This document shows positions 33,901 through 43,856 of a stretch of DNA of 64,000 bases, piece after piece. The stretch covers positions 12,338,494-12,402,493 of the forward strand of contig NC_092661.1 in assembly GCF_032118995.1 (NCBI RefSeq). Direction: 5' to 3'. How positions within the stretch are numbered: position 1 is the stretch's first letter; every line of letters begins with the position of its first letter. This stretch comes from Asterias amurensis (taxonomy: Eukaryota; Echinodermata; Asteroidea; Forcipulatida; Asteriidae). The position numbers and the translations under genes are program-made. The notes under the pieces are model-generated. The model had not been told where the DNA came from. It worked only from the letters and a program-made list of their open reading frames with translations, and ran no database searches.

Positions 33901-34620
33901 AAACCCACCCTTGTTTCCGCACGTTTCGCTGTGTCATGACTCATGACATGTGTTTATAATAAATCCGTAATTCTCAAAATCGAGAATTGATAATTGTTTT
34001 AATGTTTTCTCAAAAAGTAAAGCATTTCATGGAATAATGTTTCAAGAGAAGTCTTTCAGTTTCACCATTAGATTACCTTCTGTAAACCCTGCAAGTTATT
34101 TGTAAATCTGTGAACTTTTTTTTTTTCGTTCCGAAAGTGTATAATGGCTTTAACTAACTTTAAATCAAACCAAAAACAAGTAAAAGCTGTTATTTTACTT
34201 GCTTGCACATAATCATCTGTGTCTTATATGCCTCGTTGATTTTTAATTGCACCTCAACCAACAATGTAACGTTTGTCAGCTTACGCGACTGCAGAACTTC
34301 AGCTCAATTTTGTGTCTGTTTGATTGGTCGAAAGTTTAAACGTCCTCTGTAAAATAAAAGCATGTAAAGTAAAGTGCCTTTGGACTGCTTACCTCAATAA
34401 GGACGTGTTCCTGCGAACACCATGGACGAAGGAAACAAGGTGTGAAATCTCATAGAAATGAAGCATTTATCACGATCATCATTGTTACGAACAGACCTGG
34501 AATTGAAGACTTTACGATGTTTACCAAAACTTAACATTTTCAAGTTTCTGAAAAAAATACCGGGAACTTTAGACAGCGCCACCAAGCGTTCTTTATTAAC
34601 TTGACCTAGGCCCTTTTCGA
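29164..34620 (-). CDS. MEI4: MEI4-like meiotic double-strand-break protein
   Basis: Four coding exons on the minus strand (32874-32732, 31826-31678, 30880-30432, 29565-29164) join in phase to 380 codons, close to the length of vertebrate MEI4 (about 390). In yeast and mouse, Mei4 works with Rec114 and Mer2/IHO1 on meiotic chromosome axes to promote DNA breaks by Spo11. N-terminal sequence HRISRLKVAVACAVVRTKP followed across the splice by KTQSDWKSRATELEAELLR matches the conserved MEI4 start (basic helix, then a short coiled coil). A Pro/Ser-rich linker and an all-helical C-terminal part (LRYLGSRLDSNDTLPWKLQQ; SILEWFRTLQTEIEDQ) follow. The TAA stop overlaps a polyadenylation signal (CAATAAAG). 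A 5'UTR exon with donor GAG|GTAAGC at 34393 is proposed. The identification rests on remembered family similarity. Confidence 0.78.
29566..30050. other. MEI4 intron 4, unplaced part
   Basis: AT-rich intron sequence; no repeat placed left of the family A copy. Confidence 0.6.
30051..30416. mobile_element. TTAA miniature element, family A (copy 9)
   Basis: TTAA (30047-30050) at the left, TTAG at the right. Centre GACTTCAGGCATGAAGCC. It ends only 14 bases from the donor of a MEI4 exon. Confidence 0.85.
30432..30880 (-). CDS. MEI4: MEI4 third coding exon
   Basis: Acceptor CTTGTCTCAAG, donor CAG|GTGAGT. Encodes a Pro/Ser-rich stretch (TFPTPPSSMPTEPPPKPSFH) then a helical region ending YDDHLNQ. 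Confidence 0.85.
30895..31030 (-). repeat. (AAT)n microsatellite with retroelement-like tail
   Basis: About 15 AAT units (30898-30942). The flank read on the minus strand (TGTAAAACACTGCACAGCG) resembles the 3' end of a retroelement that terminates in ATT repeats. Confidence 0.6.
31031..31677. other. MEI4 intron, nothing recognised
   Basis: AT-rich; no repeat family placed. Confidence 0.5.
31678..31826 (-). CDS. MEI4: MEI4 second coding exon (coiled coil)
   Basis: Acceptor CCCTTTCTCAG, donor ATTG|GTAATA. Encodes WKSRATELEAELLRTRQQLA, a heptad-like coiled coil, then an acidic DWDADDEIG. Confidence 0.85.
31940..32317. mobile_element. TTAA miniature element, family A (copy 10)
   Basis: In a MEI4 intron. 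Left flank TCAA, right flank TTAA; standard hairpin with one point change (TCTAAGGTCTC). Confidence 0.87.
32318..32731. other. MEI4 intron, nothing recognised
   Basis: No repeat placed. Confidence 0.5.
32732..32914 (-). CDS. MEI4: MEI4 first coding exon
   Basis: On the minus strand the exon begins after TCTTCTTCCCTCAG with 40 untranslated bases. ATG is at 32874-32872 and the exon ends at GAAAG|GTCAGG. The frame MADQPSPSAAAVHRISRLK continues with FAESLGQKE. Read through without splicing it quickly loses family similarity. Confidence 0.8.
32915..33410. other. 5' intron of MEI4, unplaced part
   Basis: G run at about 32957-32968; no coding signal. Confidence 0.45.
33415..33787. mobile_element. 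TTAA miniature element, family B (copy 3)
   Basis: Left TTAA 33411-33414. The right TTAA (33788-33791) is shared with the next element. Confidence 0.9.
33792..34149. mobile_element. TTAA miniature element, family B (copy 4)
   Basis: Same orientation as copy 3 and separated from it by a single TTAA. Right flank TTAA 34150-34153. Confidence 0.9.
34393..34620 (-). other. Probable MEI4 5'UTR exon and promoter side
   Basis: On the minus strand a consensus donor GAG|GTAAGC lies at 34393-34392 and matches the acceptor at 32914. The upstream frame stops just before the splice, so the exon is non-coding. The transcription start is not determined. Confidence 0.5.
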
Positions 34621-35879
34621 AACCACAATTTAAACTTTGGATTCGGCCTCAGGCTCCGTCCTCTCGTCTGAAGCCTAACTGCCTGAGCACGGGGCAATCC
34701 AACGCCCTTCCACCGTCATGGCATGGAGCAAACGTGCCCCAAAGTTTTCGCTAGTGCTAGTGGAGTTCATTATTTTGATGAAAGAAAAACTGAAAGCGAA
34801 AACAATCATTTCAATGTTCAAAATAATAAAATGAAATAAATGTTTGTCGCGGAGAGATTAAAGAGCGCCACCAAGCAAGGGAGTCAAACTCAATGCTTTG
34901 CTTTTATTAATGTGGCTCAGCACCATTTTTATAAAAGGTAAGAGCAAATCAACTACCTTACAAAGTATTTACGTTCTAAATCCAAATGACATTAGTTTTT
35001 ATCAATTTATTTTTTTTAATTTTTGACTGTAATAGTTTTAAATTTAAAATTCAAGTATTGAATTGTTTTATTAGTTAGAAAATAAATTAAATATAATTGT
35101 GACAATGCATATACACCCCTTTTAAAGAGTAAAGTGATCCATTGACCTTTGAGAGGTGTACTGAGGTCATTCATGAAAATAAATTATTTCTTCAGCCCTG
35201 GAAAATTTTGACAGCTGCTATTCTTCCCGATTTGTGAACGTTTTTGGATTATTCTGATGTCGTAAGGGGGTAAGAATAAATCTGATATGTTTTATTTCTA
35301 AGTTTAGAGTGATATATTGCTAGTTTTAGTAATGCAGTTGTAGAGAATTTGCTTAATTTAGGGCGCGGAATTGAGGGTGTGAGTCTCATGGTCTGGTGTT
35401 TTGGACAGATTGTTTACACCACTATACACAATACACGTACATCATACATGCTATACCATCATGACCATGATGGAGGTAGAAAGCCCACCACCATCGATCC
35501 ACCACCATTAACACGATCCTTGCTCTTCGACTTGACATACCGAAGGCTCAGAGTCAGACCTTGCTCTATGGTCAGACACACTTGACTTGCATTCAGCAGT
35601 TCAGCTGATACAAGAAGTTGTAGTATATCACTAATCAGTGATAGTGATACTACAACTTATTGTTTACTCATGATACTGAACTGAACACAAGTTATATAAA
35701 TTATAATTATAAATATTTATTTACAACATGACTCATAGTATGAGTTTGCTGTTTAGCATGTAGTGTTTGCGTAGTAGTTGCCATACCATCTTCTACTTCT
35801 ACTTCTACTTTGCTACTCGGCAAAGTCCCATGATGGGATATCATGCCAAGATTACGCACGCGTTTGACCGATGAAGCAA
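34621..35879. other. Intergenic, nothing recognised
   Basis: No gene. One patch (TAGTATATCACTAATCAGTGATAGTGATAC near 35621) is locally palindromic. Confidence 0.4.
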
Positions 35880-36060
35880 CTAGGGTAGATTAAGAGTGGA
35901 TTTGAACTGGGAGAGCGGGGCAGTGACAACAGGCAGTGGAAGATTGTTCCATGCGGGGGTAATTCTTGGGAAAAAAGAGTTTTTGTAGATGTTGGTGTGG
36001 GGAGAAAAGAGATTATATTTCAGTGGATGGTAACTGCGTGTTATTACCCTCTTCCAGCAC
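35880..36060 (-). mobile_element. LINE reverse-transcriptase C-terminal fragment
   Basis: Minus-strand frame with NSFFPRITPAWNNLPLPVVT and FKSTLNLP then a stop. The SFFPRT..WN.LP motif is the usual end of the CR1/L2/jockey-type ORF2. It is cut off by a G/C run at 36065-36083. Confidence 0.8.
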
Positions 36061-36334
36061 GCTGTGGGGGGGGGGGGGGGGGGGTGGAAGTTTACGTGTA
36101 TCGCAATCACAGTTTACACCGCCGGGCGGTACTACAGGCTGATTTGAGATCATCATAGAGTCTTTAGACTTAGAGTTCTTACTCTGTGGTTTGATAAAGG
36201 CCTTCCTCATTATAATATTATGTTAAATCATATAAACCCCCCTCATGAAGCAGAAACGAGCAGCCAACAAAATGTTATTATTTAATACAATTATTGATGG
36301 GCTATAAAATTGTAGGGATTTTTGGCTACTGTTG

Positions 36335-36440
36335 ACTGTGTAGCTCAGTCAGTGGAATGCCTCCCGCTTTACCAACTGACACTCCACATTCAAATCCCAG
36401 CCCTGACCTTATTTTTTTATTTTATTTTTTTTTATTATTG
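36335..36440 (+). mobile_element. tRNA-like SINE remnant
   Basis: GTAGCTCAGTCAGTGGAATG is an A-box-like head; ATTCAAATCCCAGCC is a B-box. A T-rich tail follows. Confidence 0.55.
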
Positions 36441-37400
36441 TTTATAAATGACGATTTAGAATAGATGTTGTAGTGAGGGGTCAAATTGCATGATTAGAGT
36501 TTTGTTTCCATCCAAAAATATAATAATAATGAATTCTACTTTTACTCTTGGACAATGTTGGACATTCAAACAACTGTTAAGGTGGGGCTACTGAATGCTC
36601 AGAAACATATAGTTGTTACATTTTTGTAATAGATGCAGTCCACGGGAAACAGAAAAAAATATAACGAGTCTCGTACCTCACGTTAAAACATGTTAAAAAT
36701 AGTTTTTTCCCCGAAACACTCCAAGCCAAAATTCTAAAAAACGTGAGGTCAAACAAACCCGCGCAACAAAGGAATCGTGATGTCATTGGCGGCTATTTGA
36801 TGTGGAAAATAGCGCCCTCAGATTGCCAAAGCTGGAGAACTTTGTTCAAACCCAATAGGGGAAATCGCCACTGACGTCAAGGGGTCATTATAATAGATTT
36901 AAGCTGTTTTGACTTGAATTATTTATTACCAAATGCAAATTTTAAGTGCAAAATGGTTATAAATCGGTATCTACGATGTCTGTTTGGCCAAAAAAAGGTA
37001 ATAGTTAAAATATTGAGATTATTCTGTAGCCGCTGTTTAAGCGAGGGGTCAAATTGCGTACAAGTGATACATAATGGTTGTATGAAATGGATTTCACATT
37101 GAGTAGGCCTTTGATTAGTATTGATTGCTTTTAAAAGCGTAACAATAAGCGTGTGAACGTGTGTAGCATGTCAACACACTGGCTATCACATGGGTGCAGA
37201 ATGGCCACTGGGTCTTAAACAGCTCTTGAGCTGTATTTTCTTTTAAAATGATCCATGAAACATGGTCATGAATGTGATTGTGACCATCTTTCAAACAATA
37301 GAACTGCCTAAACTGTCTTTGGATCTTGGTTGAGAAAGTTCCTCAGAGAAACTACTATCACTTGGGAACTACGATTGTACAACACAGTCTGTCTTATGTT
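36441..37400. other. Intergenic, nothing recognised
   Basis: No gene. AGCGCCCTC near 36810 resembles motifs seen near other repeats. Confidence 0.4.
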
Positions 37401-37404
37401 ACCA

Positions 37405-37595
37405 TTGCAGGCCTGATACTTCGTGGAGGCAACAAAGGCGATTGCCTCCATGCCCCCTTTTCATGCCTTGGTGCCCGTGAAATGCACTTAACGGAGTTCT
37501 ATGTTAGGATTTCCTCATCTAGGTTGCCTTTAACCAAGGAAAAAATGCCTTGGTGCCCTTGCCCTTTCAAAAACAAAGCATACAGGCCTGCCATC
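37405..37595. repeat. Interspersed repeat with GCCTTGGTGCCC motif
   Basis: GGAGGCAACAAAGGCGATTG, then TGCCTTGGTGCCC twice. Related pieces lie at about 48655-48710 and 53870-53955. Type unknown. Confidence 0.5.
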
Positions 37596-37805
37596 GCTAA
37601 TTCCATAAATCCCAATGTTTAACTGACAAACATAGTGTAACGATTGCTGAGGGGTCTATTATTTTTATTAAAAATTTGCGTAAAAACTGTCCTTAAGTGG
37701 AACTAATCTAGGCCTAGAAATTTATCGTTGTCAGAGAGCAAGGCCATTCATTTTGCAAATGGCACTTCCATCAGGAAAGTTTTGAGGGGGGCACAAAGGC
37801 CAATA

Positions 37806-37897
37806 CCAGGGCACAATTTCATGTGAAGGCTGTGCTTGAAATGCATTGTTGTTATGCGCAGCTAGTTTTTTTGCTTTTACTATGAAATTGGGCCCTG
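37806..37897. mobile_element. Short family F foldback element
   Basis: CAGGGCACAATTTCATG and CTATGAAATTGGGCCCTGG are the two arms; the middle is reduced to about 60 bases. Confidence 0.65.
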
Positions 37898-38555
37898 GGC
37901 AACAGAATAATTCCAGGCCTTCGTATGTAAAATAATTAACTTTTTTAATTTGGATCTTATCGATTGTTTTTTTATGTATAGTTTCTTGTCTAAAAGCCAA
38001 AAACTAATTACAGCAGACATTTTATAATAGGTAGACATTACAAAAAGTACATGGCGAGCAATATCCCAGGGAACAATATCGTCCAACAATTTTGCATTTT
38101 GAAATTTAGACTGCCTTTACTTTGTGCACATTGAATGCTGATAATAAATAGGAAATGGTGATTTTTGAGTAGCAATTGGACTATTTTGTGTAGCATTTTG
38201 CTCTGCTATACAGGGAAAATCTTTTACTATATCCTAATATGAGCTAATAAGCAGTGAAGCATGAAAGACAACACCTGGTATTTACGTATATTGTATCTTG
38301 AACGATACGCATGAGTTTATTAATCTCGTACTATTATTCTCGTGCTCGGCCTAATGTGTATTTGTCTGATCTAGTGTGTTTTATCTGTATGTATTGTGGC
38401 CTGGAACAAAGTATTATATTATCAATCATTAGTGGTACACAGTAGTCAGTCTAAAAAGTAACATAAAAGTAACAACAAAACAATTATAGACTTTTACTTT
38501 AAAAAGAAATGTTTTGAAAGTCTCACTTGTGTTCAGTATTCCGTTGCACATGTGT
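37898..38555. other. Intergenic, nothing recognised
   Basis: Unplaced sequence. Confidence 0.4.
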
Positions 38556-38559
38556 AGGG

Positions 38560-38660
38560 CTAGGTTGGTTTATAAAGCGCCTTCACATTCATCTGGAGGT
38601 AGCATGTTTAAATCCTGCTCTAGTGAACTGTTCTTTATTTAAAAACTTATTGTACCCTGT
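38560..38660 (+). mobile_element. SINE-like remnant
   Basis: GGTTGGTTTATAAAGCGCC head and a B-box-like TTTAAATCCTGCTCT, with a tail like those at 38822-38870 and 56925-56975 (CAA(A/G)TCCTGCTCTTG). Confidence 0.45.
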
Positions 38661-38677
38661 ACTTTTCTTACTTAGAC

Positions 38678-38780
38678 TTAGGGGCTCCTGCGTCGTCCGA
38701 CGCATGAGGCAGTCAACGCTCTCCAGGCATATCGGTCGGCAGTCAGTGACCTGACGTCGCTCCAGCCTCTATTGACCCTA
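38678..38780 (-). mobile_element. LINE C-terminal fragment
   Basis: Minus-strand RGWSDVRSLTADRYAWRALT then RRRSP and a stop. The DR..WR.L block is typical of the end of non-LTR endonuclease/reverse-transcriptase proteins. Confidence 0.6.
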
Positions 38781-38869
38781 TGAAGGTCCCGCTGGATGGT
38801 CCTTTTCCCTTGTGGTTTTACTTGTCAAGTCCTGCTCTTGGCAAACTTTCTTTATTCAACCTAAATGAA

Positions 38870-39910
38870 AATGTAAATGAAATTTGAACAAAAATCTACT
38901 TACAGTAGTTATGATTTGCAAAGAACGTGGGTCATAAATGTCTTTGAGGCCAGACTCCTCCAGGAGTCAATTTGCCTTTACCCCTGGCCTTTGCCTTTTA
39001 AGCCACTTAAAATGTTTTACACATTTCAGAACTTACCTCATAAACATTGTATGTCACAGACTAAGAAAAAAAAAAACTACCTCCTTTGTAACCCAACTGC
39101 TTTGCCAGCCTCCCTGATAATGCATGCACTCAAGTCTGCATAATTTATATTTTATCAACTGAAACAAAATAATTGATCATCAAAATCATCAAGCGTATTA
39201 CAGAGAAATGGATACACTGAAACAAAAAATACCAATTATGTAAATAAGTCATCAGTTGATAGGCCCTAATTAAAAAAGACAATGGTCTGTGCTGTCTGTC
39301 CCCATACTGTACATGTATGTCCAGCTTGCTAGCCCCTTGTGCCTTTTGTTCTATTACTTTGGTCTCCCCTTGATATAGTTTTGTACAACATACATGTATT
39401 TGTTATGTTGTTATGGCTACTAAAAAAATACAATGTATGTAAGTGAGGAACAGTTTTGCATAGTGCATCCACAGTTCACAAGTGAAAGTCAAAATATATT
39501 TCAAATTGCATCTCCCACACCTTTAAACAAAAAATATATGATGATCTTTTAGAACAAATAAAATTATGTTTGAAATGAACGGAAAAGTTTCAACTTATTA
39601 TTTAAAATCTTGATCCATATTCACTTTATTTTCACATTGAGGCACAACCATTGAATTTTTTTTTTTACAGTAAATTACTTTGAGAATGTGTTTTAAAATT
39701 ACCATAGCTAAAGAGCGTCAAAGATGGAGGAGAGGTTGCAATTGAAGCAAAGCCCCTCTTCTATTTTCAGTGCTTTTGGGGGATCGTTACTCGTCCACAA
39801 CTTCAGCCAGGAAGCAAAAAGAGAATCCATGAAAAACAATTGTGGCAGCCTTTTGATCTCTCTTAATGTAAAACAATAGGCTGATTGTCTTATAGGAGAT
39901 AATAATGTAA
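38870..39910. other. Intergenic, nothing recognised
   Basis: Unplaced AT-rich sequence. Confidence 0.4.
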
Positions 39911-39914
39911 CCCC

Positions 39915-40199
39915 TGGGCCCAATTTCATAGCGCTGCTTAACGGTAAGCAAATTTGCGTGCTTACTGTAGCAGAAAAATTTGCTTAAGCCTTAGCGTATT
40001 TCACAGGTTAGCATAAAAATTGGGCGGCCATATTACGTGTTTACCGTGGATTTGCATTGTGACGTCATTTATTTTCGTGCGGTAAGCACCGGAAGGTTAG
40101 CATGCCTTTTTGTGTGCTTACGGTTAGCAGCGCTATGAAATAGAAATCGCACAGTAAGCAAAAAATCGGCCGCTAAGCAGCGCTATGAAATTGGGCCCT
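39915..40199. mobile_element. Family F foldback element (variant)
   Basis: TGGGCCCAATTTCATAGCGC and the inverse AGCGCTATGAAATTGGGCCC. Inside, GGTAAGCA units and a nested GCTTACGGTTAGCAGCGC form a second hairpin. Confidence 0.75.
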
Positions 40200-40540
40200 G
40201 GAATCAGGGATATTTCGAGTATACATTGTACATTGCCTACATTGTAAGTCCACGCTACACAATGTATTGTCTGGGGCGTATCACCGAAGCCGGTTTGCTG
40301 ACCATCAGCCAAAAAGAGGATCCACTCCAAAGGTGTTCCGGTGCATTTAAACGTCAACCATTTCTATCCATTTCTATTTTGCGTGAACAAACACAACATC
40401 CATCGTGAAGTTGTTGAGTTTGAAAACCAATTAATTTTACGGGGAAAAAGGAATATGCACTCGGTTTTGCCTTCAAGCCGTTGAGACGGTCAAACCTTGT
40501 AAGGTCTATATTGTATTTGGTTCGCGGTAACACCATGTGT
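40200..40540. other. Intergenic, nothing recognised
   Basis: Short open frames in both strands, none with a recognisable domain. Confidence 0.4.
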
Positions 40541-40549
40541 GTATCTACT

Positions 40550-40820
40550 TGCCAGGAAGAGTTGTTCTTAGAGAACTGTCTTGCTTTATTCTACTGCCGC
40601 GGAGTAGATAATCGGAGGTTCGGGAGACTTCTCAGTTCTGAAAAGAACTGTCCTGCTTTTTAACTATTACCAGGGCGAATGGTATAGAAAATAGACTAAT
40701 GGAAACTGGACTAATATTTATAGGATCGTAAATAACTGTACTGCCGCGGAGTCAGTTCTGAATTGGTCTCAACGTTTCAACTAGCTTGCTCTATAGTCAT
40801 CGTCAGGAGACTGAATTGTA
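40550..40820 (-). mobile_element. Penelope-type terminal fragment with hammerhead-like core
   Basis: On the minus strand CTGACGA (40806-40800), a stem ACTA/TAGT, and GAAAC (40778-40774) give the hammerhead order. ACTGCCGCGGAGT occurs twice (about 40593 and 40740), as expected of repeated terminal units. No coding part. Confidence 0.6.
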
Positions 40821-41560
40821 CTATATTGTACAAAATGTACAACTTTAGTTTGATCCATTCGCAGTGAATTGAATGTGTGGTAACTGCTCTTGATGTACAA
40901 ATGTACAGTGTACATGTACATGGTACATGTAACTCCATAAATTAGCACTGGCAAGCACTGGCAATCCTTCAAAGATAAGAATTTGTTCAGCCCTGGATTA
41001 TTCATTTCCTGGAGACATCTGCTACGCGGGAGAGAAGATTTAAACCTTTAATTCCGTTGCCAAGCTTAAGTGGAGTATAAAATTTTACAAGAAGAGAAAA
41101 CCTATAGGGCCTATGTAATAGCCCACGGCCTGTTGTAGTGGCTTCATGGTTGTACAGTATACATGTACGCATGTAGTGCAGTAAAGCTCGTAATATCAGT
41201 GTACTGCTTCCATATGCTCAGTGGGGAGCCCTAATTAAGATACTGAAGAGTCTGGCCAAGGATGGTTACACTGGAAACCATGTACCATCTGAACAATGTC
41301 AATTAAATAATCTGTGGCTAGTTTGCATTGTCCACTGAGATGTGAGTGCGCCGTAAATTTACTGTACATAAATGCAGCCTGCAGACGTGGCAAACCAAAT
41401 TACTGGATCTGGCCTATATTCATGTTCACACAGGCATGACAGATAAACTTAACCGGAAATGTTACACGAACACTAGTGTACATTATGTACGTAAAAGTAC
41501 ATATAATGTTTAATTCTGTGCAGGGCTCTACCTTTCTTGCCGTACATTTGTCTATCAGCT
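40821..41560. other. Intergenic, nothing recognised
   Basis: ACATGTAC-type short repeats (40910-40935); no gene. Confidence 0.4.
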
Positions 41561-41827
41561 AACACCAAAGATTACAGAGCGCCGAAGGCGCATAATGCGG
41601 AACTCGGACTGAAATGTGAAATCCCACTGGACGCCATTTCGGCAAGTACCATTGATAGAACAATAGATCGGGGGAGATCAGTAGATCAGTGCAGACAATG
41701 ACCATTCCTATCAATGGGAAACAAAACATTCACTTGCTGAAATGGCGCTCATGCGTTTTTCACATTCCAACGACAGATAAAGCTTCAGGTCCGCATCTTG
41801 CGCCTTCGGCGCTCTATCATCTTTGGC
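41561..41827. mobile_element. Foldback element with GCGCCTTCGGCGCTCT arms
   Basis: CCAAAGATTACAGAGCGCCG at the left and CGGCGCTCTATCATCTTTGG at the right. A second inner pair (GCCATTTCGGCAAGT / ACTTGCTGAAATGGC) and a third (ACCATTGATAG / CTATCAATGG) nest inside. Confidence 0.8.
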
Positions 41828-42257
41828 TATGTTGAATACACACGTCATCCCAACTTGCTCTGTTGGCTCTGAACAGAGGGAATTGCTCGTATTTTTTCAG
41901 TTTTAAAAAGTGACAAATAAACTGGTTGTGATCACTACAACGTACCATTCATACCTACAGCAGAACGTTTTGAAACACTATATTTATTTGAAATTTTGGC
42001 TGATAAAACTTTGGCCAAGTGAAATGCACAAAATGTTGGGCTACTTTTTTTTAAACTTTGGAAGTGCAAAGCCTTAAGGCAGCTGAGTACTTGCAGTGTT
42101 GAAAATACAGCCTTGTAATAAAATTGTGGAATAATAAAATTGTGGAATAATAAAAAACTGATGGACCAGTGAAAAGTGACTTGCTACATGTAAATGGTTC
42201 TGCTGCTCATCAGTTACTAAAAAAGTAAAGGATAACTGGTAGGCCTAAACCACAGTC
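41828..42257. other. Intergenic, nothing recognised
   Basis: Unplaced sequence; ATAAAATTGTGGAATA is duplicated in tandem near 42118. Confidence 0.4.
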
Positions 42258-42261
42258 TTAA

Positions 42262-42617
42262 AGGATTTGGGTACTTTTTCGAAATGTCCATAGATTTACA
42301 TTAAACTTACAGGGTTTGAAGATAATGATATTGGAAAGCTTCCCTTCAAATGTTACTTACTGAGGTGCTGTAGTTTTTGAGAAATGAGTAAAACAATGTC
42401 ATGAAAATACATTTGGATAAATAATTAAAATAATTTTCGTCTCATGACATGAACATTATTTTCATGACATTGTTTTACTCATTTCCCCAAAACTACAGCA
42501 CCTCAGCTCGTAATACTTGCAGGGAAGCTTTCTACTATCATTATCTTCAAACTGTGTAAGTTTAGTGTAAATCTGTGGACATTGTGTTTTTTGTCCTACA
42601 AAAGTTACATAGACCCT
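42262..42617. mobile_element. TTAA miniature element, family D
   Basis: TTAA flanks at 42258-42261 and 42618-42621. It is a long hairpin (GTCATGAAAATA / TCATGACATTGTTTTACTCA arms). The block ACAGGGTTTGAAGATAATG resembles ACAGGGTTTACAGAAGGTAA of family B. Confidence 0.85.
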
Positions 42618-42621
42618 TTAA

Positions 42622-42818
42622 ACCAGACTAACCACTAAACATCTAGTGACTGTCTTCACGCAGAATACGCACATGCTCTGGTCAGTAGAATGTGTTCTCT
42701 TTGCGTCGTTATCGTTATCGTTCTTGTATCGCTGCAGTGGGACTGGGCCTTTATGAATGAAGAATGTCCTTGCTCTAACTGCTCAACAGTCACTAGGATG
42801 TTTAGTGGTTAGTCTGGT
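42622..42818. mobile_element. TTAA miniature element, family E
   Basis: 197 bases, arms ACCAGACTAACCACTAAACA and its inverse, then AGTGACTG/CAGTCACT. The left TTAA is shared with family D; the right one is 42819-42822. Confidence 0.85.
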
Positions 42819-42837
42819 TTAAATTGAGTGTGTTTAA

Positions 42838-43225
42838 AGGCAGTGGACACTACATGTATTGGTAATTGTCAAAGACTAGCCTTCACAGTTGGTGTATCTC
42901 AACATATGCATAAAATAACAAACCTGTGAAAATTTGAGCTCAATCGTTTATCGAACTTGCGAGATACAGTAATAATGAAAGAAAAAACACCCTTGTAACA
43001 CCAAATTGTGTGCATTTAGATGGTTGATTTCGAGACCTCAAGTTCTAAATCTGAGGTCTCGAAATCAAATTCGTGGAAAATTACTTCTTTCTCGAAAACT
43101 ATGGCACTTTAGAGGGAGCCGTTTCTCACAATGTTTTATACCATCAACCTCTCCCCATTACTCGCCACAAGAAAGGTTTTATGGCAATAATTATTTTGAG
43201 TAATTACCAATAGTGTCCATTGCCT
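42838..43225. mobile_element. TTAA miniature element, family A (copy 11)
   Basis: TTAA flanks. An extra TACATG is inserted in the left end (ACACTACATGTATTGG). Confidence 0.9.
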
Positions 43226-43469
43226 TTAATACCAGTTAACCTGCATTTTTTTAGTGACTGAGCAGCAGGACCAGGTAGCTTGTCATTTCTCACTGGTCTG
43301 TCAGTTTTTTTTTTTTTTTCCATAATTTTATTTGAAGGGTATATTTTCAACACTGCAAGTGATTAGCGGACCACTTGTTCAGAGTGTATTCATGACTGGT
43401 CTTGAAATTGGCATCTGGCGAGCGGACCACTGGTTAATCCTGGAGCAGTTTAAGCTAGCCATGGGTTAA

Positions 43470-43852
43470 AGGAACACGTTGCCTTGGATCGGACGAGTTG
43501 GTCAATAAAAAGCGTTTGAAAACGTTTGTTATGAAATGCATATGGTTAGAAAGATGTTTTAAAAGTAGAATATAATGATCCACACAAGTATCACTCAAAA
43601 TTGCACGGTTTTCCTTTGACACCGCGAACTAACACCGCCGACCATTTATGGGAGTAAAAAATTTGACTCCCATAAATGGCCGATCGTGTTAGTCGACGAG
43701 GTAAAAAGAAAACCACGCACTTTCGAGGCATATTTGTGTAGATCATTGTATTCTACTTTTACAACATCTTTCTACCCATATGCATTTTACAACAACCGGT
43801 TACAGAATGCTTTTCAAAGACCAACTCGACCGATCCAAGGCAACGTGTTCCT
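43470..43852. mobile_element. TTAA miniature element, family C (copy 3)
   Basis: TTAA flanks, ends AGGAACACGTTGCCTTGG and perfect inverse. The centre GACTCCCATAAATGGCCGA pairs with CGGCCATTTATGGGAGTC-like sequence on the left half. Confidence 0.92.
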
Positions 43853-43856
43853 TTAA

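Noticed and set aside
34394..34585. Minus-strand frame at the proposed MEI4 5'UTR exon
   Set aside because: It stops just before the splice donor and cannot continue into the MEI4 frame.
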